From the NCBI GenBank assembly GCA_910584265.1, contig CAJTZE010000002.1:6697-70696 (forward strand): a stretch of 64,000 nt of DNA. Direction: 5' to 3'. The notes under the pieces are model-generated. The model searched no databases and was not told the origin of the DNA. It saw only the letters and a program-made list of their open reading frames with translations. Both the position numbers and the translations under genes were made by a program. Positions within the stretch are counted from its first letter, which is position 1. Each line of letters starts with the position of its first letter. The DNA comes from an uncultured Dorea sp. GTDB lineage: Bacteria > Bacillota > Clostridia > Lachnospirales > Lachnospiraceae. Positions 48,732 through 58,672 of the stretch are shown one piece after another.

Positions 48732-51700
48732 ATGCAGGAACTTGTGAGAGAATATTTAAATGAGTTAAAGAAAAAGCAGAAGAAACGCAGGAGGATCCGG
48801 ATTATCGTTGCGGCATTTGCGCTCGTTGTGGCCAGCGGTGTCATCTGGAGCCTGACTCAGGCGGGTATTGCGATGACAGGCAGCGCGAAGTGCGGCATGG
48901 AAGAGCATACACATGGAGACGGATGCTATACGGATACGCTGGCATGCGGGCAGGAAGAAAGCGCAGGGCATACACATACCGATGCCTGCTGGCAGACCAC
49001 GCAGATGCTGGTGTGCGGACAGGAGGAATCGGAGGAGCACGTACATGCAGAAGCCTGTTATCAGGCAGAGCAGACACTGGTATGTGGACAGGAGGAATAT
49101 GCAGGGCATGCACATACCGAGGCATGTTATAGCAGACAGCTGGCTTGCGGCAGACAGGAGCACATCCACACCGATGCCTGCTTCACCGATAACAGTGCAG
49201 ATGTAGAGGACGCATCCAAGTGGGCGGCTCAGTATGAGAAAACAGAGTGGAAGGATGCCTGGGGTGAGGATCTTGTGCTCGCGGCGAGACAACAGCTGGA
49301 TTACAAGGAAAGCGCTGCAAACTATATCGTAACTGAGGATGGAAGCCACAAAGGCTATACCCGATACGGACAGTTTGCAGGAGACAGCTACATTGACTGG
49401 GATGCTTCTTTTGTAAACTTTTGTATGTATTATGCAGGACTGACAGAGTCCGGGGTGTTCCCGGATGAGAAGAAGGCCGCTGACTGGTATGACAAATTCG
49501 TGGGAGCAGAGGAAGGAAAGAATAAAGTTTACCTGGCGGCCGCAGAAGGCTATGAGCCGAAGGAAGGGGATCTCATCTTCACCAGACGGGAAAATGAAGA
49601 GACAGATTTTCAGATGGGAATCGTTTCTTCCTATGATATAGAGAAAAATGAGATAAAGGTTATTGAAGGAAACAGCGGCAATCAGGTAAAGGAAAATACC
49701 TACGCCGCCACCGACAGGTACATCTTGGAATATCTGAAAATCAGCGAGCTGGAACAGGAATATAAGAAGCAGGAAAATGAGACGGCCACAGGAGATATAA
49801 AAGGGGAAAACACAGAAACAGAAGAAGAGACAGATGCCGGGGAAGAGAGCCCTGCAGGAAACATTGATAAGGTATACACAGACGGTACAATTATTGTCAG
49901 AGCAAGCTATAACGAGGATGCAGAGATCCCGGCAGAGGCAGAGCTGATTGCAGAGCAGATCACTGCGGAGGAGCATGAAGAGCATTACGCAGAGCGGGAA
50001 TCTGAATTCCGGGAAACACTGGAGAACGAGAACGCTACGATGCGGGCGCTGTTGAAAATCGGCTTCTATGTAGACGGAAAAGAGGTAGAGCCGAAGAGTC
50101 CTGTAACGATAACCGTACAGTTCTTAGACGAGAACGGGCTGGCAGAAGGAAAGCCGGTGACAATCGTTCACTTTGCAGATCAGGGCGCAGAGGTGCTGGA
50201 TGGAAGTAAAGCAGATAACAATAGCACGACATTTAGGACGGATAGCTTCTCAGAGTTCGCGATTGCGGATGAAATGGAAGGAGCAGATCCGGGGGAGTCC
50301 AGACCGATTGACAAAAGCTTCGAGTATGAGGATGAGGTATTTCATATCAGCTTTCATGTAACCGGGAATGCCGTAATGACGGATGAGATGATGCCAGAGG
50401 ACATGAAGGATGCGGCGGATGCAGAGACGGCTGTGGGGGAAGAAGGAGAAGAAATAGCAGAGAAGTATCAATTTAAGGTAAAGGTACTGGATGAGGATTC
50501 GGAGGAATATCAAGAGTTTAAGGAGTACGCCGAGACGACGAAAGAAGGAGAGCATCAATTATTACTGAATGTTATGAAGTTTTCCTTATTTTATGAGGGG
50601 ATAGAGCTTGATCTGACGGATTGCGAGGTTATGGCAGAAATTACACCTACTGAGGAGCTGGCAGAATACATACCCACAGCTGAAACAGAAGAACAGGGAG
50701 AGGATCAGAAGAATGAGGCAGAGAATGAAGAGGGTGCTGGATTTCAGCTTTTTTCACCGGATCTTATAAAAAGACAGCAGAAAAATATTTTGACAAATGA
50801 GGAAAATGAAGAAACGATGGACGCTGGCGGCGAGGACGTCATAGAGGAGGCGGCACAGGAGGTCTTTGTTTCAACCTTTGACAGGGCGGATGACGGGGAA
50901 ATATGTAAACAGGGTACGGTGTCTGTAAACATAGAGAAGATAGAAACTGGCGGACCGGTGATGAAAGTTCCTGTAAGAAATCAAACTGTGGGAACAGGAG
51001 TAGAAGACCCGACAAATCCAAATTTTACAGTTCAATATTACACGGTAATGCCTCGTGCGGTAACGGATGAAAATTCACCGCTGGCAGCAGGCTGTTCTAA
51101 ATTAACTATTATTGATACTGAAAAATCAGGGGAAAACGAAGGCGGAAATTTGCCAGTAAATGGTGTGGAGCCTGACTTGAAAAATGTTTTTCTGGGCAGT
51201 GACGGAGAGGTTGTAATGCAGGATACGCTGACAGAAATCTATGCCAGCAGGCAGCTTACGTATTTTAAAGCGCCGACTATAAATTATTTCGACGTATTGA
51301 TCAATAGGAAAACGAACTATAGCTTGGAGAAGGTGCTGGTATCACGAGATAATGGCGTAACGTGGGAGGAATATATATATAATTCGAATCTGCATTTTAC
51401 AAACAGACAGGATATTGCTGACGCAGAACAAAATAGTGCAGAGGGAGGATATGTATGGATAAGCCGGGATGCTATTATCCGCCTGTTATACAAGATGGAA
51501 ACTGAGACAAAGGAATTTGGTGCATCGTTTTATGACTATGACATAAGTTCTGTAAAGAGTAATGGCGCATATGTAACGCAGGAAGGCGGTATTAACACCG
51601 GAAGCAATTATTCCGAGGGCGGCGGCGCAAGATATGCGTTTGGAAATGCTAATACGGGAACAAATGCCGCATTAGAAAAGGCAGATGGAATCGGATATAT

Positions 51701-53144
51701 CAATGTACGTAATAGGAGCGTAATGGAGCGCAAGGATAACGGTGATGCAGGGGCAGGAAGCGGAGCAGTGGATTATGGCTATGCAGGCTGTGCGTTCAAG
51801 CTGGTAGATGGAATGAGTGTTGATGAGAGCGGGAAGCCTGTTATCGATTTCTCGCCCGGGATTGTTGGGCCGGAGAATCTGTTCGGAAATGCGTCTGATA
51901 AAGACATGGAAGGAAAAACAGAGTATTCCGGAAGCCTTGTTTTTGACCGGAAAGGAGATGTCCATACTTTAACAACAGCAAATGTAACAGGAGCAAAGGG
52001 AGCGGCGAACCTGAATAAGTTTAACAATCCCGGTGATTCGCTCACAACATATTCTGCTATTTGGACGAATAATTTTTGGCCTATGGATAATGCGGCCGGC
52101 AAGCGGTATGACCCGGAATTTGGAAAACGCGGGGATACGATACAACGAACAACGCATGAATCCAGAAAAAATGGCTGGGCAAATAAGCTTACGACTATTT
52201 TTCCGGGAAGTGATGATTTTGTAAATCATAACAGCTACTTTGGGATGACCTATCAGGTTGATTTTGAATTAACTGGAGATTACGTGGGACCGTTGGAATA
52301 TTATTTTTTTGGTGATGATGATATGTGGGTCTTCCTAAGCGGGGGCCAGCTTCAGTCGCCCCGGCTGATCTGTGACATTGGCGGTCTTCATTCAGCGGTG
52401 GGAGAGTATGTCAATCTATGGGATTACCTTCCTAAGGATGCCAAGGGTACTTATACACTAAGCTTCTTTTATACGGAGCGGGGCGCTTCTGGCTCCACTT
52501 GCTGGATGCAGTTTACACTGCCGTCAGTATCGACAAAGGAGCCGGAAAAAACATTAAAGGATTATGGAAATCTGATCGTTAGGAAAGAGGTTGAAGAAAC
52601 AAAAGACGGAGAGATAGTGACCGATTATCCTGGACAGGATGAATTTAGCTTTACAATCTATTTGAAAGCAGAGGATGAGGAGTCCGCGCTTGCGGATGAC
52701 TATTCTTATATTATTTACAATAAAAATAATGAAGAGATAGGAAACAATATTGTTGACAGGACAGCAATCCATGATGGAAGTACATTTACTTTGAGGCATG
52801 GGGATTGGATTGAAGTAAAGCACATACCCAAAGGTGCATATTACGAAATCGTTGAAAATACAGGAACGATAAAAGCCGGTAACGTGGAATATGCTTGTGA
52901 TACCACGATAACAGTTGAAAAGGATCCTCAAAACAGGGTGGATGTGCCAAATAAAAGGGTATCAGGACATATTGCCGGTGAGACAACAATTGCAATTCAA
53001 TATGTGAACAAGGTAAATATCTATACACTTCCATCTACCGGCGGCTCTGGAATTTATGTGTATATGTTCAGCGGTGTACTGATACTATCAGCCGCATCAC
53101 TGATGACATATAGAAAAAAGCGTAGGGGGGTGCTGAGAAGTTAA
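48732..53144 (+). CDS. Giant LPSTG surface protein, probable pilus tip adhesin
   Basis: A 1470-residue protein anchored by LPSTGG (from residue 1433), a hydrophobic segment and a basic tail. In order: N-terminal membrane/signal segment (about residues 22-46); five Cys/His repeats of the type CGQEExxxHxHxxACY (about 53-150); a CHAP-like domain (about 165-335) in which the catalytic cysteine and histidine positions are occupied by D224 (DWDASFVNFC) and M295 (FQMGIV), so it should be inactive; an acidic region; a fibro-slime domain (about 1190-1260, GDDDMWVFLSGGQ, GGLHSAVGEYVNL, FFYTERGASGSTCW); and a CnaB-like domain (about 1275-1415). The arrangement fits a ligand-binding tip protein of a sortase pilus. 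Confidence 0.88.
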   Translation: MQELVREYLNELKKKQKKRRRIRIIVAAFALVVASGVIWSLTQAGIAMTGSAKCGMEEHTHGDGCYTDTLACGQEESAGHTHTDACWQTTQMLVCGQEESEEHVHAEACYQAEQTLVCGQEEYAGHAHTEACYSRQLACGRQEHIHTDACFTDNSADVEDASKWAAQYEKTEWKDAWGEDLVLAARQQLDYKESAANYIVTEDGSHKGYTRYGQFAGDSYIDWDASFVNFCMYYAGLTESGVFPDEKKAADWYDKFVGAEEGKNKVYLAAAEGYEPKEGDLIFTRRENEETDFQMGIVSSYDIEKNEIKVIEGNSGNQVKENTYAATDRYILEYLKISELEQEYKKQENETATGDIKGENTETEEETDAGEESPAGNIDKVYTDGTIIVRASYNEDAEIPAEAELIAEQITAEEHEEHYAERESEFRETLENENATMRALLKIGFYVDGKEVEPKSPVTITVQFLDENGLAEGKPVTIVHFADQGAEVLDGSKADNNSTTFRTDSFSEFAIADEMEGADPGESRPIDKSFEYEDEVFHISFHVTGNAVMTDEMMPEDMKDAADAETAVGEEGEEIAEKYQFKVKVLDEDSEEYQEFKEYAETTKEGEHQLLLNVMKFSLFYEGIELDLTDCEVMAEITPTEELAEYIPTAETEEQGEDQKNEAENEEGAGFQLFSPDLIKRQQKNILTNEENEETMDAGGEDVIEEAAQEVFVSTFDRADDGEICKQGTVSVNIEKIETGGPVMKVPVRNQTVGTGVEDPTNPNFTVQYYTVMPRAVTDENSPLAAGCSKLTIIDTEKSGENEGGNLPVNGVEPDLKNVFLGSDGEVVMQDTLTEIYASRQLTYFKAPTINYFDVLINRKTNYSLEKVLVSRDNGVTWEEYIYNSNLHFTNRQDIADAEQNSAEGGYVWISRDAIIRLLYKMETETKEFGASFYDYDISSVKSNGAYVTQEGGINTGSNYSEGGGARYAFGNANTGTNAALEKADGIGYINVRNRSVMERKDNGDAGAGSGAVDYGYAGCAFKLVDGMSVDESGKPVIDFSPGIVGPENLFGNASDKDMEGKTEYSGSLVFDRKGDVHTLTTANVTGAKGAANLNKFNNPGDSLTTYSAIWTNNFWPMDNAAGKRYDPEFGKRGDTIQRTTHESRKNGWANKLTTIFPGSDDFVNHNSYFGMTYQVDFELTGDYVGPLEYYFFGDDDMWVFLSGGQLQSPRLICDIGGLHSAVGEYVNLWDYLPKDAKGTYTLSFFYTERGASGSTCWMQFTLPSVSTKEPEKTLKDYGNLIVRKEVEETKDGEIVTDYPGQDEFSFTIYLKAEDEESALADDYSYIIYNKNNEEIGNNIVDRTAIHDGSTFTLRHGDWIEVKHIPKGAYYEIVENTGTIKAGNVEYACDTTITVEKDPQNRVDVPNKRVSGHIAGETTIAIQYVNKVNIYTLPSTGGSGIYVYMFSGVLILSAASLMTYRKKRRGVLRS

Positions 53145-53276
53145 GAAGTGAAACCGCTTTTTGGCGGTCCCTGTAGCGCAGAGGCAGAGGCGCATAGTTT
53201 GTGCGAAAGACGGCAGTGCACTGAAAGTATGCAGCTCTGTAGGAAAGCAGAAAAGAAATGAGAAAAGGAGAAGAAA
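53145..53276. other. Leader between adhesin and major pilin genes
   Basis: The 132 bases contain CCGC/GCGG and CGCA/TGCG hairpins near 53155-53205 and a strong AAAAGGAG ribosome binding site. The hairpins could stabilise or separate the more abundant pilin message. No promoter is obvious. Confidence 0.4.
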
Positions 53277-54923
53277 ATGAAAAAGTTAAGAAAAGTATTT
53301 GCAGTGATCGTATCACTGGCAATGGTTCTGGGATTGTCTATGACGGCATTCGCGGCTCCGGCATTGTCTCAGGTGCCGAAAGGAGAAGTTAAAGTTTACA
53401 ATGTAAATGAAAAAAGTGAAGTAATTGCTTACCAGATTGTTAGGTATGATACAGCTGGAAGCTATGTGAAAGCTGATGGAACAAAGCCGGCAGATCTGAA
53501 GGCGCCGACTGCAGATGAAATCAAAGCGATAGCAAAGGCTATTGCCGCAACAGCAGATAACAAAGGTGTAACACCTGATAAGGCTGATGCGTTATATTTC
53601 CAGAAGAAAGTATTAACTCCCAATGGTACTTCGTATACAGGTGATGTAGATGCAGGTATGTGGGTTGTGCTGGTTAAAAGCGGCGGATCAAAGATTTATA
53701 ATCCGATGATCGTCAGTGCAAATGTAACGGCTGATGGAACAGTTCAAGGCGGAGAAGTTGACGCAGATGGAAGTTTTAAAGAGGGCGCCAGCAGTACAAT
53801 TGAACTGTATGCAAAATCCGATGAGGCGAATGTAACAAAGAGTGTCGCAGATGATGATAAAGCATATGAAATCGGTGATGATATCCACTTTACGGTTACA
53901 GCAGATGTGCCGGAATACAGCTCAAGCTATAGAGAGGTTGTCTATCAGCTTTCTGATACGCTGCAGGGCGGCCTTATATTTAATGAGGAGTCGGTAGAAG
54001 TAAAAGTAAATGGCAAGACCTACACAAAAAATCAGCCAGAGTTTACAAATGCCGGCACTACTATGACAATCCAGATTGATTCAGCTACCGTGCTGGATCC
54101 GCAGAATCAGGGAGAAGGTAAGGTTGTTGTTACTTATACAGCGAAATTAACAGAGGATGCAAAAGAAGCTTTAGCGGCCAATGTTAACCCGACAACAAAT
54201 AAGGTTGAATTAGAATATACGAACAACCCGTCAAACAAGGATGATAAAACGAAAAAGGACGATGAAACCTTCCACTATACCTTTGGTATTGATGCAAGTG
54301 TATTTGGCCAGAATAGCGAGATACACAAGAATTTCATAAAGACGGAAGAGGGAACCATTGAGGAAGTAGATGGAGTAGAGACGAAAAAACCAGGTGCACC
54401 GCTTGCAGGAGCCCAGTTTGAGATACTTAGGAAGAATGAAAATAATGAATATGTAAGGGTTTCCGGAATACGCGGAGTGGATGCTGATGGAAATACGACT
54501 ACGGATGGAACAACTTTCTCTGATAAAGACGGACTTACCAAATTTGTGGGACTGGATGCAAATGTAGAGTATTTCCTGCGTGAGATTGCGGCTCCGGTAG
54601 GATACAGTAAAGTAGATACAATTGTTCCTGTAAAGGTTACAGCACAATTTGAAGAGAATGGCAAGTTAAAAGATGGATGGAGTATAACAGTAGGTGATAA
54701 GGCATTAGACACAGATGAAACAAATGTGTATACATGGAATAATGATGGAACGGCTACTGTGGTACCGCCAACTGAAAATCCGTATTATTTCGAGAATACA
54801 ACTCTTGCATCCCTTCCATCAACTGGTGGTATCGGTACTACAATCTTCACAATTGGCGGATGCATCATTATGGTTGCAGCGGCAGGTTTATTCTTCGCAA
54901 GCCGCAGAAAATCTTCAAAATAA
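53277..54923 (+). CDS. Major pilin, SpaA-type isopeptide-forming, LPSTG anchored
   Basis: A 548-residue precursor with a typical signal peptide (MKKLRKVFAVIVSLAMVLGLSMTAFAA), an N-terminal pilin domain, a fimbrial D2-like domain (DDDKAYEIGDDIHFTVTADV ... VVYQLSDTLQGG), a C-terminal CnaB domain containing the E-box YFLREIAAPVGY, and the sorting signal LPSTGG (from residue 513) with membrane segment and RRKSSK tail. Lys-Asn isopeptide bonds are expected in both middle and C-terminal domains. Its place right before two class C sortases identifies it as the shaft subunit. Confidence 0.92.
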   Translation: MKKLRKVFAVIVSLAMVLGLSMTAFAAPALSQVPKGEVKVYNVNEKSEVIAYQIVRYDTAGSYVKADGTKPADLKAPTADEIKAIAKAIAATADNKGVTPDKADALYFQKKVLTPNGTSYTGDVDAGMWVVLVKSGGSKIYNPMIVSANVTADGTVQGGEVDADGSFKEGASSTIELYAKSDEANVTKSVADDDKAYEIGDDIHFTVTADVPEYSSSYREVVYQLSDTLQGGLIFNEESVEVKVNGKTYTKNQPEFTNAGTTMTIQIDSATVLDPQNQGEGKVVVTYTAKLTEDAKEALAANVNPTTNKVELEYTNNPSNKDDKTKKDDETFHYTFGIDASVFGQNSEIHKNFIKTEEGTIEEVDGVETKKPGAPLAGAQFEILRKNENNEYVRVSGIRGVDADGNTTTDGTTFSDKDGLTKFVGLDANVEYFLREIAAPVGYSKVDTIVPVKVTAQFEENGKLKDGWSITVGDKALDTDETNVYTWNNDGTATVVPPTENPYYFENTTLASLPSTGGIGTTIFTIGGCIIMVAAAGLFFASRRKSSK

Positions 54924-54998
54924 TGATCCAGTACGATGAGCAGTTCGGCATCAGCTGAACGAGGCGGCATCAGGATGAAATGAATAATTACTTAGGAA

Positions 54999-55025
54999 GC
55001 TCCGGGGCAGTTACTGTCCCGGAGC
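54999..55025 (+). other. Hairpin between pilin and sortase genes
   Basis: GCTCCGGG and CCCGGAGC arms with an 11-base loop and no T-tract. Possibly an RNA stabiliser or partial attenuator that keeps sortase expression below pilin expression. Confidence 0.5.
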
Positions 55026-55068
55026 AGTAAAGGCAGAACACATAAATACAGCTGTAAGGAGAGTCCGG

Positions 55069-56007
55069 ATGAAAAAATATGCAAGTAAAATTTTCATAGT
55101 GATTTTATTTTTAGCCGGGTTGTCCTTGCTACTGTATCCGTTTATCGCAGACAGATGGAATAGCTACAGACAGCAGAGATTAATGAGCAATTACGATCAG
55201 GTGGTGGCTGAGAAGGAGGCCGCGGGACTGATCGACTACAATCAGGAGTGGGAGCTGGCGGAAGCTTATAATAGAGGGCTGCTTCCCAGCATCCTGCCGG
55301 ATGCATTTGCGGAGGCAGAGGTTTCAAAGGCAAACGGCGAGGATGAGGCATATCAGTTGTGCTTGAACATTACCGGAAACGGCATGATGGGAACGGTAGA
55401 GATTCCGAAGATCAAAGTGAAGCTCCCGATTTTCCACGGTACGGAGGAAGAGACGCTGGAGAGAGCGGCGGGACATCTGGAGGGAAGCTCCCTTCCGGTC
55501 GGCGGGGAAGATACCCACGCGGTTATCACTGCCCACAGAGGATTGCCGAGCGCCAAGCTATTTACGGACTTGGACCAGATGAAGAAGGGGGATCATTTCC
55601 TGATCCATGTGCTGAATGATACGCTCTGCTATCAGGTGGATCAGATCACGGTGATCGAGCCGGAGGATACGGCCGCGTTGTCGGTGGTGGAAGGGATGGA
55701 TCTGGTAACGCTTCTCACCTGTACGCCATACGGTGTCAACAGCCACCGTATGCTGGTGCGGGGGCACAGAGTGCCGTATACGCCGGAGGTTCTTGACGAG
55801 AATGTACCACTGAGCAACATGAGCCTGCGGACCAATTACATACTTTGGATTGTAATAGGTTTATTGATCACAGGATTGTTCAGTATCTTCTTATATAAAA
55901 GGGAGAAGAAATTGAGAACTGCGAAGGCTGCAGGCCAGACAGCGGAAGCGGCGCCGGAGAATGCGGCTGAACCGGGAACAGAGCCCGGAGAAAAGCAGGA
56001 GGGATAG
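55069..56007 (+). CDS. srtC: Class C sortase
   Basis: A 312-residue membrane transpeptidase that links pilin subunits. Two membrane segments (N-terminal about residues 7-26, C-terminal about 262-282) bracket the catalytic domain, with histidine in VITAHRGLPSAKLF, cysteine in TLLTCTPYGVNSHRMLVRGHR and the final arginine. The segment LPDAF before the core may be the lid motif (D-x-F) that covers the active site in pilin sortases. AAGGAG precedes the ATG. Confidence 0.93.
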   Translation: MKKYASKIFIVILFLAGLSLLLYPFIADRWNSYRQQRLMSNYDQVVAEKEAAGLIDYNQEWELAEAYNRGLLPSILPDAFAEAEVSKANGEDEAYQLCLNITGNGMMGTVEIPKIKVKLPIFHGTEEETLERAAGHLEGSSLPVGGEDTHAVITAHRGLPSAKLFTDLDQMKKGDHFLIHVLNDTLCYQVDQITVIEPEDTAALSVVEGMDLVTLLTCTPYGVNSHRMLVRGHRVPYTPEVLDENVPLSNMSLRTNYILWIVIGLLITGLFSIFLYKREKKLRTAKAAGQTAEAAPENAAEPGTEPGEKQEG

Positions 56008-56009
56008 AT

Positions 56010-56981
56010 ATGAAGAGAAAAATATCCACATTTCTATTTGGACTGCTGTTTCTCGTCGGATTCGGGATTCTGGCATATCCAACCATTTCCAATCAGTGGA
56101 ATACCTACCGTCAGTCGAGGCTGATTTCTAACTACGACAGCGTGGTGAGTGAAATGACGGAAGAGGATTTTACAAGAGAATGGGAATTGGCCAGAAGCTA
56201 TAATCAGACATTTGAAGGCAACAGCATCCGTACGGATATCTTTGGGACGGAGCATTCAGAGGATATTAAGGATACCGAATACTGGGAGGTGCTGAATGCT
56301 GCCGGGGATGGGATTATGGGATACATTACCATCCCGAAGATCAATATCAAGCTGTCCATTTACCATGGAACAGACGAGGAGGTACTCCAGACCGGAGTGG
56401 GACATTTGAATGGAACGAAGCTTCCCATCGGCGGCGAGGGCAATCACAGCGTATTGTCTGCCCATAGAGGCCTGCCGAGCGCGAAGCTGTTTACCGATAT
56501 TGACCAGTTAAAGAATAAAGACAGATTCTATCTGCACATTTTGAATGAGGATATGGCTTACGAGGTGGATCAGGTGCTTCCCATGGTGGCGAAGGACGAT
56601 TACGATATGCTGGAGGAAGCGCTGAAGACAGAGGAAGGGCAGGATTATGTGACGCTGTTTACCTGTACGCCTTACGGCGTCAACAGCCACCGCTTATTGG
56701 TGCGCGGACACAGAGTTCCTTATGACGGGGAGTTGGAGTCTACGCCTGTGGATTCGATGGTGCAGGCAATCCAGAATTATTATATGCTGTACCTGCTGCT
56801 TGGACTTGGCGTGACGGCGCTTGCGATATTTGTAATGCGCCGCAGGATGAAGAAGAAAAGCCTTCAGCAGGCGGGGAGGAAGAATGCGGAGACGGCGCAG
56901 GAAACAGAGCCGGAGCCTGTATCGGATATAGAAATGGAGACAAAGACGGAAAGAGAGAACCATAAGGAGGGAAAGAGTTGA
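56010..56981 (+). CDS. srtC: Class C sortase, second copy
   Basis: A 323-residue paralogue of the preceding sortase, sharing the TLFTCTPYGVNSHRLLVRGHR active-site block, the SAHRGLPSAKLF histidine block and both membrane segments; TDIF may be its lid. It begins 2 bases after the first sortase, so the pair arose by tandem duplication and diverged, perhaps for shaft polymerisation versus addition of tip or base subunits. The C-terminal tail is acidic. Confidence 0.93.
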   Translation: MKRKISTFLFGLLFLVGFGILAYPTISNQWNTYRQSRLISNYDSVVSEMTEEDFTREWELARSYNQTFEGNSIRTDIFGTEHSEDIKDTEYWEVLNAAGDGIMGYITIPKINIKLSIYHGTDEEVLQTGVGHLNGTKLPIGGEGNHSVLSAHRGLPSAKLFTDIDQLKNKDRFYLHILNEDMAYEVDQVLPMVAKDDYDMLEEALKTEEGQDYVTLFTCTPYGVNSHRLLVRGHRVPYDGELESTPVDSMVQAIQNYYMLYLLLGLGVTALAIFVMRRRMKKKSLQQAGRKNAETAQETEPEPVSDIEMETKTERENHKEGKS

Positions 56982-58075
56982 AGATAAGCAGAAAAGCAAA
57001 AACCGGATGTGCGGCAGTTCTGACGGCGCTGGTGACGCTGATTGGACTGTCCATGCAGCAGACCTATGCGGCTGAGGGGATTGATTTAAATGAACCGTGC
57101 AGTATTATGGTATCCGCGGCAGACGGGCCGGGCAGCGAGGATATGAAATCAGATTTTCAGGATATGATGATTCCGGTTGAACTTTACCGGGTGGCATCTG
57201 TGGATGTGACCGGGCAGAATTATGAAGCGAATGAGGCATTTCAGTCTATAAAGGATGATTTGAAGGCGATCAGCAGCGATACAACAGCAGATGACTGGAA
57301 GAACATGGCTAAAAAGGCAGCAGAGCCGGAGAATCTTGCGGCGGCAAAGGAGCTGGATACTGCAGACCAGCCTCTTTACTGGGGAACGAAGATGGCAGGA
57401 GGGACAGCTTCATTTAGCGGGCTGACCCCGGGAATGTATCTGTTGGTACCGGCAGAGGCATACAATAGCGATTATTCGGTGCTGTATCGGTTTACCCCGT
57501 ATTTGACAGCCCTCCCAAGCAGTGATTACACATTGAGCGGGGGAGAGAGCAATAATGATGAATGGCACTACAATACAACCATAGGCCTGAAACCGGAGGC
57601 AGTACCGCAGACGGGGTCGCTTAGGATTGTGAAGACGCTGGAAAGCTACAATGAGACTCTGGAGAAGGCATCCTTCTCCTTCCGGATACAGGGATTTGAC
57701 GGGAATGAAGAGGTGTATAACAATGTTGCTTCTATCACCTGTCCCGGCGAGGATGGATCTTACAAACAGGAAATCGTAATTTCTGGTTTCCCGACAGGAC
57801 TTAGGATGATAGTCACAGAGGAGTATACCGGAGCCAGCTATGAGCTGGTAAGCGGAGGCATGGTACACGATATTATTGTTTCGGATGCGGCAACAGGCAG
57901 TGATCCCGGGCGGTGGCCGATGGCAGAGGCACAATTTGTCAACCGCTATAACGGAGGAAACAGAGGGGGCTATGGTGTAACCAATCATTTTGACTATGCG
58001 GGAGAGACTGCTGACGGCGGCAATGTATGGGAGTGGGCAGATCCTAATGCAGCGGATAGTCCGGAAGGAAATTAG
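56978..58075 (+). CDS. Minor pilin-like secreted protein with CnaB-type domain
   Basis: A 365-residue precursor with signal peptide (to about YAAE, residue 29). The first half resembles a pilin N-domain (IMVSAADGPGSEDM ... IPVELYRVASVD, GMYLLVPAEAYN), and a CnaB-type beta-sandwich follows (about 210-290, GSLRIVKTLESYNETLEKASFSF). It has no LPXTG motif or C-terminal membrane segment, so it would have to be incorporated through a pilin-type lysine or held non-covalently. The start is TTG after AAGGAGGG and overlaps the sortase stop. Confidence 0.78.
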   Translation: MKISRKAKTGCAAVLTALVTLIGLSMQQTYAAEGIDLNEPCSIMVSAADGPGSEDMKSDFQDMMIPVELYRVASVDVTGQNYEANEAFQSIKDDLKAISSDTTADDWKNMAKKAAEPENLAAAKELDTADQPLYWGTKMAGGTASFSGLTPGMYLLVPAEAYNSDYSVLYRFTPYLTALPSSDYTLSGGESNNDEWHYNTTIGLKPEAVPQTGSLRIVKTLESYNETLEKASFSFRIQGFDGNEEVYNNVASITCPGEDGSYKQEIVISGFPTGLRMIVTEEYTGASYELVSGGMVHDIIVSDAATGSDPGRWPMAEAQFVNRYNGGNRGGYGVTNHFDYAGETADGGNVWEWADPNAADSPEGN

Positions 58076-58093
58076 GAAGGAGCTGCGATAGAT

Positions 58094-58672
58094 ATGAAAA
58101 ACAGGAAACGATATAGAAAAACAATTGCATTGACAGCCGCGGCTCTCAGCATGATGGCGGCAGTAACAGCAGGGAATGCTATGGCATATTTTACAACCTA
58201 TGTGGAAGCCGGCGGAGGGCAGACCATATCGCTCGGCGCGGATACTTCTATTGAAGAAAATGTTGAAAGCATGGTAAAACATGTTACTATTTTTAACACC
58301 TCGGAGAATAATGACTGCGTTGTCCGTGTTAAGGTCTTGAGCGGGAGCAAAGTTCAGTGTTCGCCGGAAGGGCCGGACTGGATAGACGGCGGAGACGGGT
58401 TCTGGTATTACAACAAGGTGCTTACGCCGAAGGGTACAGACGGCGGCAGAACCTCGGTTTTGAATATTGCGATTAACGCAGATGAATTGAGCAAGGAAGA
58501 CGGAAGCTTTAACGTAGTGGTTGTTCAAGAATGTGCGCCGCCGGTCTACGATGCGGACGGCAATCTGGCAATCTTCACAGCAGACGGAAAAGCAAACCCG
58601 GAATGCTGGGAAAAGGTATATACAAACTGGCAGGAATATAAGGATATCACAGGAAAGGAGGCTGGCAATTAA
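58094..58672 (+). CDS. TasA/camelysin-like secreted protein 1
   Basis: A 192-residue protein with the SipW-class signal region LSMMAAVTAGNAMAYFTTYVEAGG, followed by a compact beta-rich domain (KHVTIFNTSENNDCVVRVKV). TasA-type proteins form amyloid-like fibres of the biofilm matrix and are processed by the SipW signal peptidase; a SipW homologue is encoded 2.5 kb downstream. Length fits CalY/TasA relatives. Its stop codon shares one base with the next gene's start. Confidence 0.75.
   Translation: MKNRKRYRKTIALTAAALSMMAAVTAGNAMAYFTTYVEAGGGQTISLGADTSIEENVESMVKHVTIFNTSENNDCVVRVKVLSGSKVQCSPEGPDWIDGGDGFWYYNKVLTPKGTDGGRTSVLNIAINADELSKEDGSFNVVVVQECAPPVYDADGNLAIFTADGKANPECWEKVYTNWQEYKDITGKEAGN

Noticed and set aside
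48765..49985. Minus-strand frame of about 400 codons opposite the adhesin N-terminus
   Set aside because: The plus-strand adhesin has clear domains and a ribosome site; the antisense frame is a by-product of its codon use and Cys/His repeats.
53165..53245. tRNA-like sequence (TAGCGCAGAGGCAGAG with a 7-base loop stem) before the major pilin gene
   Set aside because: The D-arm resemblance is superficial: no T-arm (GGTTC) and the putative anticodon loop lacks the conserved U before the anticodon.
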